From contig JAPOKN010000050.1 in assembly GCA_029977605.1 (NCBI GenBank), forward strand, positions 1 to 6,898: 6,898 nt of DNA, given 5' to 3'. Source of the DNA: Methanobacteriota archaeon. GTDB taxonomy: Archaea; Thermoplasmatota; Poseidoniia; MGIII; CG-Epi1. Below, piece by piece: positions 1 through 5,155 of the stretch. Position numbers and translations under genes: made by a program. Within the stretch, counting starts at the first letter, position 1, and each line of letters begins with the position of its first letter. The notes under the pieces were generated by a model. It saw nothing but the letters and a program-made list of their open reading frames with translations, had not been told where the DNA came from and did no database searches.

Positions 1-1111
1 CTGCACCCCAATCATATGATGAGATACCTACAACAGAGATAGAACCTGAAGCTGAGAAATTAATTGCTCCGCCTTCTGTAACAACATAATCGTCGCTGTT
101 ACCAGATATCTTGGCTGTTGGACCCATATTTAGGTGTATGATTCTATCATGAAGCATTGGTAAATTTGATTGACTGCCAAGAGTTGGTAAACTTGGAACG
201 TAGATAACATCATCATTTCCTAAGTTGTTTTCTCCTAGAACCATTTCAAATGAGTTCGTACCACTTACATCTGATAGTTTAGTTACGGTAGGCTTGTGAT
301 CTTCATGGTAAGCATAAACATAGACTGAGTTTCCAGTATCTGGGCTCAAAATGTAAGTTGCTCCACCAAATTTAGTTGCCTCTGTCCATGATGAGTTTGA
401 CTCTTCATACATGAAAACTGTTGCATCATTAATTATGTTGTCTGAACTGTCTTTAACATTGATATTTTGGTCGTTATCTTGTGTAACTGCACTCAATGCA
501 AACTCATGAGGTCCTGAAAAATCTACAGATGCTGCATTGTGTGTATAATGATCATCTGAATCTACACGTGCATCGAAAGTAGTTCCTGGCATGTTAGTAA
601 ATTCATAATTTCCAGTTTCGTCGGAAGTTGTAGACCAGGAATAACCTGCGTCATCATATCCCCACCATGAATCCTCAAAAACGATAGTGGAAAAAAGTGT
701 TACTGTAGCTCCAGAAACTGCAATTCCATTACCTGTTACTGTTCCAGAAACTGTAGTAGCTCCAGCTGGTGCTGCAACCATAGATACAGTATCCAAAGGA
801 CCATCTGCTGAAACTGATAAATTATTTCTAATTGAAAGATATCCTTCTTTCATGTACATTATATCATAATCTCCAGATTCTACATTCGTGAAGGAATAAT
901 ATCCATCTTCAAGAGTTGATGTTGTTTTCTTGTATCCGGAATCCCTGTCCAAAATTGTTATTGAAACATTGGAATTGTTGTCAGAAACAAAACCATTGAG
1001 ATCGTATCTTGCTGCAGATGCATTATCAGATACTAATAGCCCTAAGAAAGCTCCAGAAAGAAGCATTACTACGGCTAACAAAGCTATACGCGAGTTTCGC
1101 TGTTCAGTCAT
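1..1111 (-). CDS. Secreted modular surface protein, 5' part only (carboxypeptidase-regulatory-like repeats, then PKD)
   Basis: The frame is open from an ATG at 1111-1109 through 370 codons to the left edge, so the C-terminal part is missing. Residues 1-33 look like a Sec signal peptide: basic N-terminus (TEQRNSR), hydrophobic core (IALLAVVMLLSGAFLGLLV) and an ASA cleavage motif before ARYDL. Three beta-sandwich modules of the carboxypeptidase-regulatory/Cna-B type follow at about 37-112, 120-207 and 214-292. They show G-x-V openings and the typical 'D-E-T-G-N-Y-E-F-T-N-M-P-G' turn at 164-176, with a related DGYYSFTNVESG at 69-80. From about 329 a PKD-like module starts (GPTAKISG, then EGGAINFSASGS and SSYDWG). 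The family builds extracellular adhesins, S-layer-associated proteins and enzyme stalks, so this is probably exported and surface-located. Whether a catalytic domain or membrane anchor lies beyond the window is unknown. It has its own promoter and Shine-Dalgarno, separate from leuS upstream. The function is not identified. Confidence 0.85.
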   Translation of the reverse strand, partial: MTEQRNSRIALLAVVMLLSGAFLGLLVSDNASAARYDLNGFVSDNNSNVSITILDRDSGYKKTTSTLEDGYYSFTNVESGDYDIMYMKEGYLSIRNNLSVSADGPLDTVSMVAAPAGATTVSGTVTGNGIAVSGATVTLFSTIVFEDSWWGYDDAGYSWSTTSDETGNYEFTNMPGTTFDARVDSDDHYTHNAASVDFSGPHEFALSAVTQDNDQNINVKDSSDNIINDATVFMYEESNSSWTEATKFGGATYILSPDTGNSVYVYAYHEDHKPTVTKLSDVSGTNSFEMVLGENNLGNDDVIYVPSLPTLGSQSNLPMLHDRIIHLNMGPTAKISGNSDDYVVTEGGAINFSASGSISVVGISSYDWGA

Positions 1112-1119
1112 TTTTGTTA

Positions 1120-1124
1120 CTCCC
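1120..1124 (-). promoter_or_regulatory. Shine-Dalgarno of the secreted-protein gene
   Basis: On the minus strand GGGAG lies 8 bases before the ATG at 1111. It supports this start and shows that this mRNA has a leader, unlike the neighbouring leuS and TIM-barrel genes, which lack such a motif. Confidence 0.6.
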
Positions 1125-1141
1125 GTTAGATATTCTCTAAC
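1125..1141 (-). repeat. Inverted repeat (6-bp arms, 5-base loop) in the leader of the secreted-protein gene
   Basis: The arms GTTAGA (1125-1130) and TCTAAC (1136-1141) are perfect reverse complements around TATTC. The dyad directly abuts the Shine-Dalgarno at 1120-1124. In RNA it could form a hairpin just 5' of the ribosome site; in DNA it could be an operator half-site pair. The function is inferred only. Confidence 0.45.
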
Positions 1142-1146
1142 ACGGG

Positions 1147-1157
1147 GTCCGCCGGAC
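1147..1157. repeat. 11-bp dyad gtccgccggac
   Basis: GTCCG and CGGAC are perfect reverse complements around one central base. The dyad sits between the TATA box (1167-1176) and the ATG, about where transcription would start. It is GC-rich in an otherwise AT-rich intergenic region. It could be an operator; a short chance palindrome is also possible. Confidence 0.35.
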
Positions 1158-1166
1158 AAGAACCGC

Positions 1167-1176
1167 ATTTATAAAG
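1167..1176 (-). promoter_or_regulatory. TATA box of the secreted-protein gene
   Basis: The minus strand reads CTTTATAAAT, close to the archaeal box A consensus. Its centre predicts a start near 1146 and a leader of about 35 bases that carries the Shine-Dalgarno and the 1125-1141 dyad. Confidence 0.6.
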
Positions 1177-1181
1177 GATTG

Positions 1182-1198
1182 TTAAAACAAAAATAAGG
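1182..1198 (-). terminator. T-rich terminator after leuS
   Basis: About 26 bases past the leuS stop the minus strand reads CTTATTTTTGTTTTAA. Archaeal RNA polymerase stops on such T tracts without needing a hairpin. The tract lies just ahead of the TATA box of the next gene, which argues against co-transcription of leuS with the secreted-protein gene. Confidence 0.5.
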
Positions 1199-1223
1199 CC
1201 ATTTATCGTCGACAAAAGACTAT

Positions 1224-4085
1224 CTATGAAACGAAAATTGCAGGTCTTAGAGGTGCACTTTGCTTAGATTTCGGTTCTAGACGAGAAACTGCATTTTCAG
1301 CATTAATTACTGAAACTGGACAGTCAAATATTTTACTAAAGAAGTCAATTGAAGACTCCAAAATTGCCTTTTCATCAATTAGAACTTTGTACCTTTCTTG
1401 CCATTCTGGACCAAGTGAAGGAATGTCTTTCAGAACCCATTTTTTCAAAAATTCAGCGCCAACTTTCTTTGAATCATTAGGTATCTGCGGCATAAAACTA
1501 CCAATCAATTGATTTAATTTAACTTGACCTCTTCCGTCTGCTAAATCTCCTGCAGCTTGAACTGCTTCCCACTTCCATTTTGGAGAAGTAATAAGTACAA
1601 TTTCACTAGGTTTCTCGATTTTTGCAATATTCAAAATAGCTTTAGTATCTTCTAAAGTTTGTTTAATCAAATCCTCACCTATTAGAAAGCCGATATCTGA
1701 TTCCTTACCTTTAGGAAATTGTTGATTTATGACAAAGCCTTCCTCATCAAGTAGAGACCATGCTTCTTCTGCAATGTGAGGAACTACTGGAGCTATTCCT
1801 CTAGTAATCATAGAAAGATACTCGTGTAAAATTTCTGCATTTGGCTCTCCCACCCTCTGCAAGTACCATTTGTAATACTGCGGTAACTCGAAAAACAATA
1901 ATCGCGTAGACGTTCTGAATTTTAAGCGATCTGAAGCTTTAGTTGCTTTGTAAGCTGTGTCAGACATTATTGCCCTAAACCAATCATCAACAGGATGTGA
2001 ATCTCTACGTCCTTTGCCTCTATTTTCTTTTACAAAATTCAACCAATTCTCCAGCTTTTTTCCTGCAGTTTCAGCAAAAGATAATTCCCAATTAGGATCA
2101 TCCAACCCTTCACCAGCATTACAAAGTGTAAATCTGACTACATCTGCACTGTAATTTGTAACTAATTCTTTTAATGTGAAAAAATTACCTTTAGATTTAG
2201 ACATTTTTTCACCATCAACTAAAACCCATCCGTTAACTGCAAAACCTTTCGGCCACATTTCTTTCTCAAACATGGCTGTATGATTGTACAAACTAAACGA
2301 AAGGTGATTTTGTATCAAATCTTTACCGCTAACTCTCAAATCATATGGATACCAATAATTGAATTCATTGCGCCAATCAAGGATATCTGCCTGTGGAATT
2401 TTCAGCTCCTCTGATGCTTCTTTCGTGTTTCCACTGCCAAATATGGACTCGAACAAAGTATCTGTTAGCTTATCTTCATCCAAATCTTTCAGATGATGGG
2501 CTACGGTGTAGAAAGCCATGTAAATTGTAGAATCGCTCAATGATTCAATAACCCAGTTATCATCCCAAGGTAACTTAGTTCCAAGGCCTTTTTCACGGAC
2601 ACAAGCCCAATTATTCAACCATTGAAGAACATATTCGAATTGATTTCGAGCTTTCGAAGGATATAATTCCATTGATTTCAAAGCAAGTTCTGTAGTTTCG
2701 GTCCACTTCTCATCACCATAAGCCAAAAACCATTGATTGTCTACAATTTTTACTTTACAATCGGCCATCCACCTTGATTTGACTGGTCCAGTTAATTCAT
2801 AGTAAACAATTGCTTCACTATTTTCAACTAGTTTTGTTTTAACCATTTCCCGAGCTTCAGCAACTGGTTTTCCAGAAATGAAACCTGAAGACTCAAGCAT
2901 TACGCCATTGTTGAAGCTGTGTAAGTACAAATCTTGTTTGGCCTTTTCGAGCTTGCCACGATCGGTTTGATCTTTGATTCCTAATTTCTTACACAAATCA
3001 GGAGCCGGTAAAGTTCCCATTTCTCCTGAATCTAAAATTGCAATTGGTTCTAATTTACTTACTTCTGCAAAGTCAATTCCCCATGATTTACACTCTTTTT
3101 CAGAATTTTGAAGATCTATAAGTCCTTGATAGTCATCCGGTGAATCACTTGGAACTGATGTAACAATTCCTGAACCTATTGAAGCATCACAGAATTTAGA
3201 AGGTAAAACCATCAATTCTTTGTGAATTTCAGGAGCTTGGTACTTCTTACCAATTAAATCTCTACCTTCGACAGAACCAAGAACTTCTACTTCATGTCCC
3301 TGTAACTCTAGTTTGGAAGGCATCTCTTCGGACATAATCCAAGTTTCATTACCAACTTTTGCTTTAGCATATGTCCCTTCTCCATCTATCCATATATTTG
3401 TTTGACCAAACACAGTTTCAGGACGAAGTGTTGCAGCAACTAGGTAATCATCATCACCCTTGAATTTCAATAATGTATATTCTTGCGGTGTTTCTCCTTC
3501 ACCAGATAATCTGTCATGATCTCCAACTACTGTTCCTCTCTTAGGACACCAAACAACTGGAAAACTTCCTTTGATTAAATATTCACCAGCTAATAGTTTA
3601 TTGAATTGCCAACGAATAAATGCATCGTATGGTGGATTCAAACTGGTTGTAATGAAACTTCTACGCCAATCGATTGAGGCACCAAATTTTTTCAGGTCAG
3701 TAATTGCTTTATCGGGAAAATGCTTAGTCCATTCTTCCGGTTTAGAAAATTTCTTGATTAGTGTATCGCTCAATCCCATTTGTTTCAAGGCTTTGATTTG
3801 AGTTTTTTCACCTTCCTCAACACGTTGAGCGGCAGCTACAATTGGAGTACCTGTACAGTGAAAAGCAAAAGGAAATAATACATTCTTATTTTGCATTCTT
3901 TGATATCGTGAAACCATATCGGCTCTCAAATAAGTAAAAGCATGTCCTAAGTGCAAATATCCATTCATATAAGGATAGGGACAATTAACAAAATACTTCT
4001 CTTTATCTCCACCTGGCTCAGACTCATAGGCTTTGGCTTCGGTCCATTTTTTTTGCCATTTAGACTCTATTGCCTTGGGATTCAC
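1224..4085 (-). CDS. leuS: Leucyl-tRNA synthetase, archaeal/eukaryal type
   Basis: Cytoplasmic class Ia enzyme that activates leucine with ATP and charges tRNA-Leu. The 953 residues are near the usual archaeal length, so the gene is complete. Visible landmarks in order: the ATP-binding HIGH motif as HLGH (45-48, within PYPYMNGYLHLGH); the editing-domain entrance with WCPKRGTVVGDHDR (179-192) and TPQEYTLLK (199-207), resembling eukaryal and archaeal LeuRS; the editing-site TLRPET (219-224) and VPSDSPDD (311-318, with D314, D317 and D318); the synthetic-core stretches REKGLGTKLPW and SDSTIYMAFYT; and KMSKS (627-631). An all-helical anticodon-binding region and a C-terminal domain ending in PLRPAIFVS follow. 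The editing domain appears intact, so post-transfer proofreading is expected. The start is GTG: no in-frame ATG precedes the HIGH motif other than M40, which lies inside the fold. No Shine-Dalgarno is seen, so translation is probably leaderless. It is divergent from the TIM-barrel gene. Confidence 0.98.
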   Translation of the reverse strand: MNPKAIESKWQKKWTEAKAYESEPGGDKEKYFVNCPYPYMNGYLHLGHAFTYLRADMVSRYQRMQNKNVLFPFAFHCTGTPIVAAAQRVEEGEKTQIKALKQMGLSDTLIKKFSKPEEWTKHFPDKAITDLKKFGASIDWRRSFITTSLNPPYDAFIRWQFNKLLAGEYLIKGSFPVVWCPKRGTVVGDHDRLSGEGETPQEYTLLKFKGDDDYLVAATLRPETVFGQTNIWIDGEGTYAKAKVGNETWIMSEEMPSKLELQGHEVEVLGSVEGRDLIGKKYQAPEIHKELMVLPSKFCDASIGSGIVTSVPSDSPDDYQGLIDLQNSEKECKSWGIDFAEVSKLEPIAILDSGEMGTLPAPDLCKKLGIKDQTDRGKLEKAKQDLYLHSFNNGVMLESSGFISGKPVAEAREMVKTKLVENSEAIVYYELTGPVKSRWMADCKVKIVDNQWFLAYGDEKWTETTELALKSMELYPSKARNQFEYVLQWLNNWACVREKGLGTKLPWDDNWVIESLSDSTIYMAFYTVAHHLKDLDEDKLTDTLFESIFGSGNTKEASEELKIPQADILDWRNEFNYWYPYDLRVSGKDLIQNHLSFSLYNHTAMFEKEMWPKGFAVNGWVLVDGEKMSKSKGNFFTLKELVTNYSADVVRFTLCNAGEGLDDPNWELSFAETAGKKLENWLNFVKENRGKGRRDSHPVDDWFRAIMSDTAYKATKASDRLKFRTSTRLLFFELPQYYKWYLQRVGEPNAEILHEYLSMITRGIAPVVPHIAEEAWSLLDEEGFVINQQFPKGKESDIGFLIGEDLIKQTLEDTKAILNIAKIEKPSEIVLITSPKWKWEAVQAAGDLADGRGQVKLNQLIGSFMPQIPNDSKKVGAEFLKKWVLKDIPSLGPEWQERYKVLIDEKAILESSIDFFSKIFDCPVSVINAENAVSRLEPKSKQSAPLRPAIFVS

Positions 4086-4105
4086 AATGTGCGAGAAGAG
4101 GGACC

Positions 4106-4117
4106 CTTAAAAAAATA
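4106..4117 (-). promoter_or_regulatory. Possible TATA box of leuS
   Basis: The minus strand reads CTATTTTTTTAA about 27 bases before the GTG start, the spacing expected for a leaderless archaeal transcript. The surrounding A/T homopolymer makes the exact box uncertain. Confidence 0.35.
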
Positions 4118-4157
4118 GACAAAAATAGAAAAAAAACAAAAAAATGTGTTAAAAAAG
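4108..4157. other. A-tract-rich segment of the divergent leuS/TIM-barrel promoter region
   Basis: About 50 bases of the plus strand are almost only A, in runs of 5 to 8 broken by single C, G or T bases (for example ATAGACAAAAATAG). It lies between two divergent promoters. Such tracts are stiff or curved, exclude chromatin proteins, and read as T tracts on the minus strand. No coding signal is present in 4086-4207. Confidence 0.6.
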
Positions 4158-4175
4158 CCCAAAAGTAAGCAATAG

Positions 4176-4183
4176 TAATTATA
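4176..4183 (+). promoter_or_regulatory. TATA-like box of the TIM-barrel gene
   Basis: TAATTATA is centred about 28 bases before the ATG at 4208, which predicts transcription starting at or within a few bases of the start codon. No Shine-Dalgarno lies between them, consistent with a leaderless mRNA. Confidence 0.45.
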
Positions 4184-4207
4184 GGACCTCTCAATGCGCA
4201 GTGACCT

Positions 4208-5110
4208 ATGTTACGTTATGGACCTGCGGGAATCCCATTATCTTGTAAAGGAAGAAATATTCGAGATGGAATTGAAGACATACACGCACTTGGATTACAT
4301 TGTATGGAAATACAATTAGTCAGAGGTAAATATGTCGACGAATTAGATGACTTCGAAGAATTGGGAGCTATCGCTCAATCACTTGATATCCACATGGGAA
4401 TACATGCTCCATATTACATGGATTTCCTTGGAAATGGATACATGCGTAACAAATCAATTAAGTTCCTAGAATTTGCGGGTGAAGTCGGCAATATGATTGG
4501 TGCAAGAAGAATTGTAACTCATATTGGACCATACAATGGAATCTCATCAAAGGATGCAATTGACAGACTAGTCCCAATTTTCCAACAAATGAGAAATCAT
4601 TACTTAGAAAAAGGATACACTTCACAAATTTGCTTTGAATTAGCCGGTAAACACGATTTATTTGGAAGCATTAGGGAAATAACCGAATTGTGTCGCCGTG
4701 TCAAAGGAACTGCGCCATGTATCAACTGGCCTCACTTGCATGCAAGAGGAAACCGATGGTTGAATGATCGCGAAAGTTTCAAACGTGTATTTGATTATTT
4801 ACAGGCATCATTAGGATTAACAAAATTCTATACCCATTTTTCTGGTGTTGAATTTGATATTGAAGGAAACGAAAGGCACTATTCACCGATCAAAAAAGGT
4901 GAAATTAAATTTGAATATTTAGCTGAAGTCATCTTAGAAAATGGTTACAATGTGCTAACTATTTCCGATTCTCCATTGATGGAACACGATGCAATGTACA
5001 TGAAGTTAATCACTGAAAGAGTACAATCCAGAAGAATGGAAAGAATTGCAAGACGTGAAGCATCTGAAAAGATTAAAGAATCAAGAAAAGCAGCTGCTGA
5101 AGCTAAGTGA
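4208..5110 (+). CDS. Endonuclease IV-like (AP endonuclease family 2) TIM-barrel protein with altered metal ligands
   Basis: This 300-residue protein fits the xylose-isomerase-like TIM barrel family that includes endonuclease IV (Nfo), which cuts DNA at abasic sites using three zinc ions. Family motifs are recognisable in order: IHAPYY (H66, matching H69 of E. coli Nfo), VTHIGPY (H105, H109), FELAGKHD (E144, E145), CINWPHLHARG (N173 at the D179 position; H176 at H182), YTHFSG (H210, H216), ERHYS (E222 at D229; H224 at H231) and ISDSP (D254 at E261). So six of nine metal ligands are kept and three are changed (D to N, D to E, E to D), by my eye alignment. Residues 271-300 form a charged Arg/Lys/Glu-rich helical tail absent from minimal Nfo. 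Base-excision repair in the cytoplasm is the best guess, but a sugar-isomerase-like or non-catalytic role is possible. The gene is divergent from leuS and separated from the following lipoprotein gene by T tracts. Confidence 0.85.
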   Translation: MLRYGPAGIPLSCKGRNIRDGIEDIHALGLHCMEIQLVRGKYVDELDDFEELGAIAQSLDIHMGIHAPYYMDFLGNGYMRNKSIKFLEFAGEVGNMIGARRIVTHIGPYNGISSKDAIDRLVPIFQQMRNHYLEKGYTSQICFELAGKHDLFGSIREITELCRRVKGTAPCINWPHLHARGNRWLNDRESFKRVFDYLQASLGLTKFYTHFSGVEFDIEGNERHYSPIKKGEIKFEYLAEVILENGYNVLTISDSPLMEHDAMYMKLITERVQSRRMERIARREASEKIKESRKAAAEAK

Positions 5111-5134
5111 TTTTTTCCTAACATAGCCTTTTTT
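5111..5134 (+). terminator. Double T6 terminator after the TIM-barrel gene
   Basis: Two TTTTTT runs (5111-5116, directly after the TGA, and 5129-5134) fit archaeal T-tract termination. They lie only 22 bases or more before the lipoprotein start, and I see no clear TATA box for that gene, so partial read-through is possible. Confidence 0.45.
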
Positions 5135-5140
5135 GAAGGA
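5135..5140 (+). promoter_or_regulatory. Weak Shine-Dalgarno-like GAAGGA before the lipoprotein
   Basis: It ends 15 bases before ATG 5156 but 6 bases before TTG 5147. The spacing favours a TTG start adding three residues, while start-codon preference favours ATG. The mature lipoprotein after Cys18 is the same either way. Confidence 0.3.
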
Positions 5141-5155
5141 CTGTTGTTGGCAACT

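Noticed and set aside
687..1196. Two plus-strand open frames of 60 and 88 codons
   Set aside because: They lie opposite the secreted-protein gene, which has a signal peptide, domains, TATA box and Shine-Dalgarno. The plus frames show no recognisable protein features.
1957..3801. Plus-strand open frames inside leuS
   Set aside because: They are antisense to strongly conserved synthetase motifs and have no ribosome site or family resemblance.
4194..4196. ATG upstream of the TIM-barrel start
   Set aside because: It is 14 bases upstream and out of frame with the gene.
5144..5155. TTG codons as the start of the lipoprotein
   Set aside because: Kept only as an alternative: spacing to GAAGGA suits TTG 5147, but ATG 5156 gives a standard basic N-terminus (MNKY) ahead of the hydrophobic core.
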